Part shown: positions 11,891-23,600 of the stretch, one piece after another
How the letters are laid out: the number at the start of each line of letters is the position of its first letter
Position numbering within the stretch: the stretch's first letter is position 1
NCBI GenBank assembly: GCA_019843655.1
Contig: JACDQD010000005.1
Coordinates: forward strand, 26,670,954 to 26,734,953
Source of the DNA: Lethocerus indicus
Lineage: Eukaryota; Arthropoda; Insecta; Hemiptera; Belostomatidae
Length of the DNA stretch: 64,000 nt
Direction: 5' to 3'
The notes under the pieces: model-generated
What the model saw: only the letters and a program-made list of their open reading frames with translations
Told to the model about the DNA's origin: nothing
Database searches by the model: none
Program-made: the position numbers and the translations under genes

Positions 11891-14800
11891 TGTAATATAA
11901 AATAATTAGTTAAACGACGTTAAACCCGTGATAAAATTTAGAGAATGAGATTTGATTACCGACGGAAACGGAGTAGTGATCGTGCTGACTTCATGCTTCG
12001 TCGACAACGGATATTCCTAAGTTTAACTATAACCCATTATAGTTTACGATCAGGTTGCTATTAGGAGGATGAAAAATCGGAAAAAGAAGTCGAACCGTTT
12101 CTTGTTTTAAACATTAGCCCGCGCATACCCCGTGGAATTGCCGTCTGACGTGTGTAATGGACCGCATTCATTTCTCACCGGATTCGGAATAATTGCTACT
12201 AGGTCATCTGTGTTGCGTAAAATAGGGGCTATTGAAACAGGAAAAATGGTATTGCTCTCGTTAATGTTGCATCCGAGTATGCGATTTTCCATAGGCATGC
12301 GACAATTCGCTACATGCGTTTCAACACGAGAGAAACGGAATGAAATTATATATTTTAGCGAGATCATCAGCAGTTATAAATATAAACAGCAAATATAATG
12401 TCCGTTAGTTATGTGCAGATATTCTCGTGTCCAGTTAACTTTCTATCGGATGGCGTAATATCGATTTAGTCGATTTTTTTTTGTAAATTGCGTTATTTGA
12501 TTTTGACTGAAATAAATGGTGTTGCAGGATCGGCAGCGCAATACACAGTCTTGGCGGCATTTTGTTGGCTGAACGTCATTTCTTTTGACATTTGGTGGAC
12601 ATTCGGGTAAGTAGCAGCGACTCCTTTTTGGCCGACGTATTACAGGTTCTAACTTTGTCCTGGCATTTCTCGGATGACCTTTTTCACTGTCTGAAGACGA
12701 TTTGGAACGACGATTTAGGCCTCAGATGACTGGACGAGACAAACATTTAAAAATGAACGAAACAAGAAATGCGCGAATATTAAATTCCGTATCTAAACTT
12801 GTTTGTTGGGTATATTTTTCCAAATATCGTTGTAGCCCTAAGAATTTTAGTAACACTGCTTATAACTGTAGCAGCGGGTGAGTGCAGTTCAGTTCCTAAT
12901 CTGAAAAAAAATTACGAAATAGAACAACCAAATTAAACGTTATTTATCCCTATTCAAATTTATATTTACGTTTTTTTTTTAATAAATAGAACTGTTTTCA
13001 TATTTCCCTATATTTTTCCCCAAATATTCTGTTCTATTAGGTAGGATGTTTTTAATAGCGATATATTTATTCCTTAGAATATCTCAAAATATTTGAATAG
13101 CGGCCGTTTTAAAATCTCGGGCTTCACAATTGAGCCCTGTTCTAGTGGTAATATAATCATTAATCAGTTCAGAAACCTGGAAAAATATTAATATTTTGGT
13201 AAATTGTATGGTGCCGGCAGGGGGAATAGATTGAACGCTCACATTGGCCGCCAGCAGAGGGACAACCGCCGGTTCCTCTACTACTCTTTGTACGGTTGGG
13301 GAGCGCCGACAGTCCTCACAGGGCTCACCATACTCACGGACTACACAAGAGCGAGGCCCCGACACGAGAACACCGCCAGCTACACACCCGAAAATTGCTG
13401 GTTTTCAGGCAAGCACAGTCAATATTGCACCCTCTTACAGTTTTGCTAAGGTCTAACCAGAAGTGTCTCGAGAACACCGAATTGATGAGGCGGCTAATAC
13501 GACGGAATGAATCGAATATAAAATTCCCTATTTATTGTAATAAAATCGTTAAGACATTCGTTACGAACTCTGCTACGTACTTGCTAAAACTTACCGCATT
13601 AATTTTCTCATCGATGAGGCAAAACACGGCACAAATTGTACTTCAATATTGGGCCGGAATCTAAATAATAGCGCCCCCCTCCCCGTTACGAAATACCCAT
13701 TTTACCCTTTAGCTAACCGGTTTCGACGCCGACGTTCTTTTAAAGCTTCAGCTTCGCCGTACACAGCGCACGACTTTTTGTGAGCTTACGATGCATTTTT
13801 ACCGTTACGAAAATAAAAACGCAAAATATCCTGCCATAATGTTCGTTTCGTTCCGCAGCGTTTCAATTGGTGCCAAACAGGCACTATTAATAATGGATCG
13901 GAGCCGAAAAAATCGTAAATCCGTAATGACTTAGTTGCCAACCGGATGGTTTTATGCCAGAAACTGTGATTAACTAGTTCCGTAAGGTAATCCCCTGAAG
14001 TAATACCTACTAGCCGTTTTTATGGCACAATTTTTTATATTCCGAATTGTCGCTGTGCGGTTTGGAACAGCTCTCTCGCTGCGGCACGTGGTGTTCTTCT
14101 TCCTGCCTCAGATAGTGACCGTGGCCAGCAACGTGGTCTTCTACGTCTTGACCGCCGTCAACTGCACAAGGGTCAAAAACGAGCTCAACCGCTTCAAGCA
14201 CACGGCCAAAGAAGAGAGGAGATTTCGCGCCGACGTCAGCAAGTAAGTTACCCCTACTTAGATTTTTATTTTCCGACTGAAAACATCCCGTTAAAACTGT
14301 CGATTCGTTTATATGACTGTACAGATATTTTACACATAATATAAAGCTATAATAATTAGGACATAAAATAGATTTTTCACAGCGTAAGGGCTAAAAAGCT
14401 GTTTTTCATCGCAAAATGGTTTTTCACCGCAAAATGAATAGATATAAAGGGTTCCGACCAAATAGCCGGGATACGCCGTCATTGTTTTTCCCCTTCTGTT
14501 TATCCGGAACGTCTTCCCCCCTCTGAATCATTCTCGGTGAAATATATCGGCGTTGTTGATTATCAGGATTGTGCCAAGCTTTCAGCGGTCCTCGCGATGC
14601 GCTGTTTATCGAGCGATACCGCTCTTCTGTTCCCGAGGGCCAAACTTGGTACGGCGAATTGTAAACAGTGATTCACACAAACGTCGGTTGGTTCCAATAT
14701 TATTACTGGAGGCTCTTTCCCAAAGAAGAGAGGGTTTCGATTCATTCGGGCCCCGATTGCTGCCCGGTAGCTGGGGCTACCACGAATAATTGAACAACTG

Positions 14801-17800
14801 CTAAAGTGTTTAACGTATACGCGAACATTTGGGAAATTGGGTTAAGGATAAATGATGATCTCAAAGAATAATGCACCTTGAGGGTACTAGACCGGTGTTT
14901 TTGTTCCGCCGTCGTCAGTAGCATTCTGTCAGAAATACGCCAGCACAGACAGGTATCTTCAACCCTCGATCTTCAGCCTGATCCCTCAACACGTGTTATC
15001 AGGAACAACGCGCTCAATCTCCACAATCAGTTCGTTAACCAGTCTTTTACAAGCTTATCAAAACGGGTACTGGCGAAAGTCCTCTCTTGCCGAATGGGCC
15101 AATTTCCGGCACAGCGACGCCTAATGCACCTATTACAAACTCTATTGTCAGGAGTATCACTACAGTGCTGTGCCGGCAGGATGCTCCACTGGGATATTCC
15201 CCCCAACCGATTAAATTGCCGATAATCATCAATACACATTATAGGAACAGCACAATAATTAACAGTGACAATGGTATCAGGTTCCAAACCCTCGCGGACT
15301 TGGTTGAATCAAAATTACCGATGAATCGATTTTGTTAGCTCTTGAAATTATTGAAGCCGAACGCCGGCTTCTCCTCCGAAGCGATAGTACCGACTGCCGC
15401 GGAGATAACGTGGTATCGCTCCAGTTTGGTGGCGACAGTGGAATCTGGCGCCTGTCCCCATTATACGGTATACTGAAACGATGACGCTCTCCGAATATCC
15501 GTCCTCTGACATAATGCCGGCTTTTCGGAAGATTGCGTCTCGCCGGGGCCCGTGGACCGGAAGTCTCTTCTTTCTTATCCGATGTTATTTTAACACGCCG
15601 CTTACCAACGCGAAATCCTCGACAAAAATTGATTTTAACCGCGCGACTCCGAATTGGTTCGCCAGCCTCAATAACGGACAGGGGGTAGGGGCAACTTGCT
15701 GTTATTCAATTGTATCAGCTAGTGCGCTCAAAAATGTATTTAAATTCGACGTAGGCCCGACATTTTTTATATTTTACAAATTTTAACTTTCCTGTTTAAT
15801 TATTCGGTACAAATGAATCATTGGTCTACGCTAAGGAATGAATGAATGAAACGATAACTAAGCGGAACCGATTCCTGGAAATAACGTTATCATTTCAGCG
15901 CGCACTTTCTGAATACAGTCGTAATAACAGTGTACATTTGACACATTTAACCGAAAAAAACGACGAAATAACCTCTCGGAGATTGGTCCTCTTTGATTCG
16001 TTCTTGTTGTCGTAAAAAGTAAAATGACCTTTGCAGGCACGGAGATTGAACACAATGCATGATTATAGATTGTAGAGCTTAGTAGCGTGCATTACGCGCG
16101 ACTGTTGCTTTTGAATTTCCGCTAGTTATAAGAACAAGCTACCAGTGGGTCGATTCGAAATTCAAGGCTAAAATGTTTGTCCTCTTCCCTCCTGAAAAGT
16201 AAATCCGCTATAGAATATCCTATTTGGTCGAATATCCCTATTATTTTTAAGCAGATGGGGTTGCTGGTCTGAAACTGAAATATATTTTATATTATATATA
16301 AAGGAAATATCTTTTGTGTGTAACTTCGCTTATATATCTCGGGTTTTGGTAAATTTCAGTGAATTTGTTAACTGGCCTGTTGGTTTTAACGGCGTGCTCA
16401 GGTCTAAGCCGGCGCGATATTCCTTGGGGGTTGAGGGTGGAGGCGGGGTGGGGCGGGGCGGGGCGGCAGGAGGTCTCTAAACAGGGACGAGTGTGTCTGT
16501 AAACAGGCGGCTATTTGTTGAGGCTGGCCTCTGCCCCCAGATGGTGCGCCTCAGTTTGTTGGCTCTCGATTTTACTGTTACATCCCGCAAGTGTTTGCTC
16601 CGATTCGGCGTGGGGGCCAAAATGAAAACGATTCTTTATTGTACCCAGCGGCCAACTTGCTACACAGTTACATTCTTCAACGCCGATTCACAACCAGCTT
16701 TCTTATCGGAGGGGCACATCCTCCGATATGTCTCATCCGAAAAGCGCGTGATTCAATGAAGAATAGAGATTTAGTTAATTTTTTGAATTTCACTTGTTTT
16801 GAACATCGACCAACAAGTAAACTTATTTATCCAAGAATTTATTTGTTTGTGTCGTTCCATGATCTCTTCCGATTAGAAAATGAATTCCTAACTGGAAATT
16901 TGGGCAAGTTTTATTTAATTACACTGCACCCGGAGCCCGAATGTGTGCTTTTCCTGTGTGTCTGCAGACGGGACGAGAGTAATTTGTGAGTGGGCCTCTT
17001 GATGTCGGCTCAAAGGAGCAGCGTGAATTTCATTTTTTGAATATTCAATTGTACGAACGCGTTTTACCCGAAAAGGAGTAATACACTGGGAGAAGCCCGA
17101 TATTAAGTTTACATTCGTCAAATTACATTGGGAAAAAATTTGAGACGAAGTGGCGGGCAACACAAGAAGCCCCGTGGTCTCGTATTTGAACTTGTCGACA
17201 GTTTTTTTTTCAGTTCATTCTCTCGCCTAATTTATTTCCTCCTTAATCGCGGGCTCAATCTCACCGTTGGTTTCTTTCCGAAGGTATTCCCCGAGTTGGA
17301 GATACTTTTGCTCTATCGAATGCCAGTGACGGAAGAATTTTATTTAAATTTCAATATTTTCACCGCGTAATTTTTTTTTAAATGACCCCAATAGCTTAGG
17401 CAAGTTATTAGTATTAAAAGTATTAAAGTAGTATTACCCTACTTATGCTACAGGAACTAAGAATTATCGCTTGAAAATATGTTTACCCAAGGACAGTTCG
17501 TTTGTTCTTGGAATTACGAGGCAGTAAAAATCGTCACTCGTGACGGATATATTTTGACGAAGTAATTCGCGCTCTCTCCAAATTAAAAAGTGGGAAAGGG
17601 AGATAGAGAAAAGGATAAGGGGAGGGGAGGTAAAAGGAAAAAAGGTGGACAGGATTGAAGAACAAAGGCATTAATTGACGGCAGAAGTAACAGAAATTGA
17701 AGGAAGTTGGTCATTAGCCAGCAGGGAATCATCTCTCTTTCATCATCCCTCTCGCTCGTCCCTTCTCTTGAATGTAATCCAAGATTGATAAATTGATCAT

Positions 17801-18647
17801 TAGGGCCTTAATAACAATTACTCACGGAGTAATATGTACTCGCATTTTTCAAAGAGGGGAAAAAACCAAGCCGTCCTCTGCCGACAATTTATGATGTAAT
17901 TATTCATTTTGAAACGTCCGGCCGGGCCCGGCCCTCTTCCGGCACTCGGGCAATCTTCCGCAATTTAAATTATGGCCAAAGGAAGGCTTTACCTTTTGAC
18001 ATTCGGCTCGTCGATTTTAATAGGTCAACACTTGTCTCCCAATCACTTCACCGGTAGTCGATAAGATGAGAATCGTAGTATTTCAGATTCAGAATTTTCA
18101 TGAAATTGGTATAACTGATACATGAGATAGTTATATCGCTTATTTGTTCCTATACATCCCCCTGCAGTTCTTGCCTTTATAGTAGTGAAGTCCAGCCTAT
18201 GCCGGGGCGGTTCTAGTATTATTCCCAGGGAAGGATCGTTCAGGTGATAAATGTGTTTATTGTGCCCAGGATGGCGATGAACGTGAAACTCTTCATAGTG
18301 ATGGGTATCAGCTGGGTGATGGACATACTGTCGATGTTCTGATGCCCGAGTCGTGGGGCTGGATCCTGGCGGACGGGGCCAACTGTCTGCAGGGCGTGCT
18401 CATCTTCTGCATCTTCGTGCTGAAGAAGAAGGTGGTGAAGGCGCTGAAGCGCCGTGTGGGCGAGGTGGGCCGGCTGGGCCGCCACCACAGACCCTCCACC
18501 TCCACCCTCTTCACGGTCATCAGCGCCGACAGCCGAATCAACAACCAGGTCCTCACGAAATCCGCCTCCGATTCAAAGTTGAACATAGTCATCAAGAAGA
18601 ACAATTTGAACGTGTCCATAAGCGACTTTAACAGGCATAACAGATGA
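10551..18647 (+). CDS. Methuselah-like G-protein coupled receptor, 5 exons, with a 1-nt frameshift
   Basis: Exons: 10551-11805, 12528-12606, 13221-13408, 14071-14242, 18270-18647 (TGA). They total about 690 residues if one base is supplied near 18341. Start ATG 10551 is chosen because it opens a signal peptide (MKALLPAAALLLTAVFC); the open frame runs upstream only as GTG. The ectodomain (about residues 18-340) is Cys-rich, with Lys-Cys-Cys repeats at about 22-24, 104-106 and 229-231 and N-glycosylation sites. TM1-TM2 end exon 1 (LHNLHGKTLMCYVASLLFGY), TM3 is exon 2 (FCWLNVISFDIWWTFG), TM4 exon 3 (FLYYSLYGWGAP), TM5 exon 4, and TM6-TM7 exon 5 (LFIVMGISWVMDILSMF, then SWGWILADGANCLQGVLIFC). These are hallmarks of the insect Methuselah family of secretin-like receptors, linked to stress resistance and lifespan. 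Intron 3 has a GC donor (CAG|GCAAGC). TM6 runs into TGA and TM7 continues one frame over, so this is an assembly error or a broken allele. Confidence 0.88.
11838..11888. repeat. (TA)n microsatellite just inside GPCR intron 1
   Basis: About 25 TA units starting some 30 nt after the intron 1 donor at 11806. Confidence 0.95.
14243..18269 (+). other. Large fourth intron of the Methuselah-like gene
   Basis: About 4 kb bounded by GTAAGT and CCCAG. I find no further exon. It contains many short open frames without recognisable similarity, a G-rich tract at 16433-16466 and purine-rich stretches near 17590-17650. Confidence 0.6.
16433..16466 (+). other. G-rich tract, candidate G-quadruplex or GC-box cluster
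   Basis: Five runs of at least three G in succession (GGGG-T-GGGG-C-GGGG-C-GGGG and flanks) meet the usual quadruplex pattern and also spell GC boxes. It lies in GPCR intron 4. Confidence 0.5.
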
Positions 18648-18673
18648 TTGTTTTTCGGCCGCTTGTTTTTAAT

Positions 18674-18679
18674 AATAAA
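18674..18679 (+). promoter_or_regulatory. Polyadenylation signal of the Methuselah-like gene
   Basis: AATAAA lies 27 nt after the stop codon TGA at 18645-18647, close enough for a very short 3' UTR. Confidence 0.6.
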
Positions 18680-20307
18680 TTTTTTAGTTTTAAACTTCGT
18701 TTTTATTCTCCCGTTCTCAGTTATTACAGTATGCAACATTTTCGCCTTATGCGTAAAATTCCACTAAACTGGTTGAATAGAAATTTCGTCATTGAAATTC
18801 GATTTTTAACCCCAAAATAATAGAATTTCTAGACTACTGTCCAAATAGTACGATTACTGAGGGTATGAAGTTTTCAGATTTTCTCGTTAAGTCAATTTGA
18901 AATTTTCAGTCAGATAAATAATCTGGCCTCGGACAGTTATCCGTCCTGACCCGCTCTTATTATTCTGGGAATTTAACTATTTCAAGAGTAGTGGCGTTAT
19001 TTCAGCACATTCTAGTTCTAAGGGACTTAACAATTGATATGTCATCGAAGCCATCTTAAAGAATAGAAAAATAATACGTCTAATAATTTTTAAACATTTA
19101 TTTATTTACAATGTATAGTACAACAAATTGTATTGAATATAAACAATATCTGGATAATTTAAAGTATATATTATTAGCGTTCATAAAACAGCCCTTTGTT
19201 ATGGGCCGTACCGTTGAAAAAACTTCGTTTACATATACCAATGATCGATTACGTAACAATAAATAACCTATTCTCTAATGATTTTCTTTTACACTAAATT
19301 GTTAAATACGCTAACAAAACCGTTACATATGATCGTAATGACTTCTGTTGTTACCTTTATAAAATATATTTTGAAATGTCATTGATCTAAAATTAACGTA
19401 CATAATTTTTATCCTCTATTTCTTTTTTAACGCAGTCCATTTCTAGATAGATGTAAGAAACAAACATAATTCGAATACAATGAAGAGCATATTGCACCGA
19501 TATAAGTCCATACTATGTTCCATGCATGTTCATAATTCAGTGCATGCTGTTGTTGCATGCAACAGGTTCGTTGAATAGTTTTCCGATTTTATGTTAGTTA
19601 TTGTTTACTGGTAACTCACGTGTTCAGTTTGTTAGTTAAAATCCGACCAGTGTTTCTACAGCGAGGAACACTCACTGATATACCGCGAGGGACACCTATG
19701 CATAGAAAAGTTGGTGATTTTTTAAACTTTTGTGCTAAATTTAATTTGGTTCAAATTGTTTTTTATGTATACCTTAACATTGCAAACTAAAATACTGCCT
19801 GTCAATATTTTTCAATGCTCCACGTCTTTAAATAATGCAGACTTTGGTACACAAAGGCTTTTAATTTAAGACAAAAAAATTTAATTTTATCATCGCCCGT
19901 GCGTTTTACTCATGTATTTGGTAATTATTGCCTTCTTCAGTAGCATTTGGATAGTCATCGTACACTGAAGTACGCTGATCAGACAACAGAGACAGAACAC
20001 TGTTCTGTGACATTGACAATAATAATAATAATAATAGTAACAGTAATCGCTCTAATGGAATGCAACTGAATGGTGGCGGGAGGCAGAAACCGGTAAAAAT
20101 AGCACTCTCGATACATTAACGTCACACTTGCCACTCTCTGTAGTTCGTCGATCTCCTATCGGCTAGACCGGAGATCTAGCAGCGGTGGCTTTCATGATAT
20201 TGGGCGACACGAGAATTTTAGTAAATTAGTAAAAATGGTAAATGAGCGGAGGTTTCCGCGACCAGAACTTGAATTGTCACTAGCTTCCAGTGGAATCGCG
20301 TTATGTT

Positions 20308-20513
20308 GCTGTAGGAAAAACCTCGGTTAGCAGGGATCCAGAATTTTTCCTGAGTTTTTGCCCTTTTCTCCTGGGACACTCCCAGGGGTGTTGACTGCTT
20401 CCAACATTGGGGAGGACCAAAGGGGAGAACGGCAAAAACCCTTCCACTTGGAGCTGGAAAAATCCCGGCCTACCGAGGGGTCGACCCCAGCCAACCGAGT
20501 TTCTTTCCACAGC
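20308..20513. repeat. Imperfect foldback (MITE-like) element
   Basis: The ends are inverted copies: GCTGTAGGAAA on the left against TTTCCACAGC on the right. Further in, CTCGGTTAGC matches GCCAACCGAG, and AATTTTTCC and TTTTTGCC match GGAAAAATC and GGCAAAAAC. The arms are about 80-90 nt with small indels. Confidence 0.55.
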
Positions 20514-20628
20514 ATTACGCGATCCCACCGCGGAAGTTAGGGATAATTAAAAATGCGGTAGTCTGTCGCGTACGGTCGACATGAAATTAGGCACTCCCCG
20601 CTCCGAGCAACATAGAATGGTACGTTCG

Positions 20629-20634
20629 TTTATT
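20629..20634 (-). promoter_or_regulatory. Possible polyadenylation signal of the NHA antiporter
   Basis: AATAAA on the minus strand, 21 nt past the stop codon at 20656-20658. Confidence 0.45.
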
Positions 20635-20655
20635 CGCCGGCTGTTCCGGCGGCCA

Positions 20656-23600
20656 CTAGGGCATTTCCGGAATCACGTAGCTTATCCTGTTGATCTCGTC
20701 GGACTCGTTCTTCCTGATCTGCCTGTCTTCGTCCTCCTCGTTGAATATGGATATGTCCCTGAGCGAGGGCCGGGCTGACCTTCGCCAGCCGTCCGGTGTC
20801 GGGGCGGGCGCAGCGCGCTTCTTCAGCAGTCTCGACCCGGTCGCCGTGATCAGGATGGCGCCCACAGGAGCCGTCAGGATGATGGACATCACGCAGATCA
20901 CCAGCACTACCTGCGCGTACGGTTCGTCCCGGCTACCTCGGACCACGTCCAGTGCCACTGGCCCTAGAGCCGCCTAGATTAAATTAAACAACATTATAAC
21001 GTTGGATATACAGGAATCTCTTGATTAGTGCGGTTAGTGGACCTTTGAGATATACCGCAAAAGCAAACTTTATTTTATAATTCGTACGAGCTTTGTTCAA
21101 GTCGGAATATACATCGACAACAAGTTGTTTAGTTTTGGGCAGTTTTATACTTGGGTGGCATACAAAGTCAAACTTCAAATATTGTCACGTAAATTCTTTG
21201 GGAAGAAGTTTTACGAATACATTTTTTTAAATTAAGTTTTAATGTTTTTCAGATCTATTAGTGGGGCTGGAGGGTTGGTTAGGGGATTATACTGGCGTCT
21301 TAAATTACATGAAATATTTAATTTGAAACGAACGTTTGTCGCTACCAGTCCTTACTATTGGCAGGGTAAGTCTGCTGTGCAAAGTAAATAAGGGCAGATT
21401 CCCCGATTGTCCTGGCGTTGTGGCGTCGCGGAGGAGAGACGAGAAAGGGCGCGACCGCTAATCAGCTTTAGCGGTACAGGAAAGAGAACCCGGAGCAGTG
21501 GGGGTGGGGAGTGGTGCTGGCACCAGGTAGGGGAGTTGGGTTAGGGACTGGGATAGGGAGGAGACGTGCTGCATTATGCAGTTGGGAGGCGAACGGCCGC
21601 ACTGCTGGCTCACATGAATGATACATGCGACTTGGGGAAAGTGCTACCCTAGTGCTAGAACCCCTGTGCGTGTGTGTTTCTGGCTGTCTGTGTGTGTAAA
21701 CAGCAAATAGAAGAACCGGCAGGACATTTTGAGGAAGGCGGAAAGAGGGAAGAAAATATTGGGGCGGAATTCGGTTTAAATTGAAGAAGGGTGGAGGTGG
21801 CCGAAAAATATATTCCCAACATCAGCGGATAAAGTATGAAATCCTCGTAAGGATCCTCGCAGTAACAGTGGTTATGATCGGATCCTCCATAAACCGATCT
21901 CATAACTGTTTATGCACGCATTGTTTAGATAATATGATTACCTGGACGGAGGCCTTGGCCATCCAAGATAAGGCGCAGAATATTTTTTCTTTGACGTTCA
22001 ACGACGCTCCAATAGCCACGAGCACGGTGACGATAATCCTCAACTAAAACACAGAAACATATTCTTGATACAACGATTGACAGAAAAAGCCCTGAAAAAA
22101 AGCCATTTTTGCGTTTAAGTTATTATTATTAAAATGACAGCCCGTCGCGTCCTTTTTGTGACTACCAAGTGAATACAAATCTCTCTAAAAACTAGATATA
22201 AAAAAAGAGTTTATAGAACCATGTATTCGGTTAGCTCTTAAAAATTCGAGAACAAAGAACTCCATCGCACTTTCCGCATGTTATTTTGTACATTCCGCTC
22301 TGTTTGTGTTTGTTTTGTTGTTGGGTGTTGAGGTATTTTTCTAGTTTGTTCTTTGTTTCATACTTTATTTTAAAATCTAGTTTTTAAAAATCGAATACCT
22401 TGTTTTTTCATGTTCATAAACGCTTGAATACGCTACAAAAGCCCAAACATTTTATAAACGCTTACAAAATATAACGCAGTAAAATAAAATCGTTTTAAAC
22501 CATTAAAAACGCCTAAAGCACAGTTATAAACACTATTAAAACCTACAAAAGCCATAAAAACAAGCTTTTATAAAGGCTTGAAAATGCGAAAAAGGCTTAT
22601 AACTGCGTTTTATACGCATTTTTTATAAGCTATGGGTTAACCTTATAAAACGCGGTTATGAGCCCTTTTAGCAGTTTTAAACCTATATAAAGATTTTGTA
22701 TGGCTTCTTTAGGTTTTAATAGAGTTTGTAACCGTGTTTTAGGCGTTTTCAATAACAACTTATTTTGTTATTCAACAAAACACAAAACAATTTCCATGGA
22801 AATGAGGTAATTATACTAATTTTTTCAAAATATATTTCTGCTGCCTTGGTTAAATTTTTGACTCCACTGTGAACTTTAATTAAAATAATTTTTCAGTGAA
22901 ATGTCTTCAATCCTTAATATGCCGAAATTCATTTAACTAAATTTCCGCAACACCCTCAAGGGGCGCCAGTGTCACGGTACACTTGTACCGAACGAACTTT
23001 AGTTAAGTGCATTGCCGCAACACCCTCAAGGGGGCGCCAGTGTCACGGTACACTTGTACCGAACGAACTTTAGTTAAGTGCATTGCCGCAACACCCTCAA
23101 GGGGGCGCTAGTTTGCGTTACATTTGCACCGAACGAACTTTAGTTAAGTGCATTGCCGCAACACCCTCAAGGGGGCGCCAGTGTCACGGTACACTTGTAC
23201 CGAACGAACTTTAGTTAAGTGCATTGCCGCAACACCCTCAAGGGGGCGCCAGTGTTGCGTTACGTTTGTACCGAACGAACTTTAGTTAAGTGCATTGCCG
23301 CAACACCCTCAAGGGGGCGCCAGTGTCACGGTACACTTGTACCGAACGAACTTTAGTTAAGTGCATTGCCGCAACACCCTCAAGGGGGCGCCAGTGTCAC
23401 GGTACACTTGTACCGAACGAACTTTAGTTAAGTGCATTGCCGCAACACCCTCAAGGGGGCGCCAGTGTCGCGTTACGCTTGTACCGAACGAACTTTAGTT
23501 AAGTGCATTGCCGCAACACCCTCAAGGGGGCGCCAGTGTCGCGGTACACTTGTACCGAACGAACTTTAGTTAAGTGCATTGCCGCAACACCCTCAAGGGG

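Larger units (their letters stand above)
18648..20628. other. Region between the convergent GPCR and antiporter genes
   Basis: Two convergent genes end here. There is no coding sequence I recognise. It holds 3' UTR sequence, an (ATA)n-like stretch near 20020, a small palindrome around GCATGC at 19546-19562, and a foldback element at 20308-20513 described separately. Confidence 0.55.

Noticed and set aside
20180..20206. Minus-strand CCGGTCTAGC near GCTAGATC as a deleted hammerhead copy
   Set aside because: Only the outer stem and CCGGTC remain; the core is absent and the match is too short to separate from chance.
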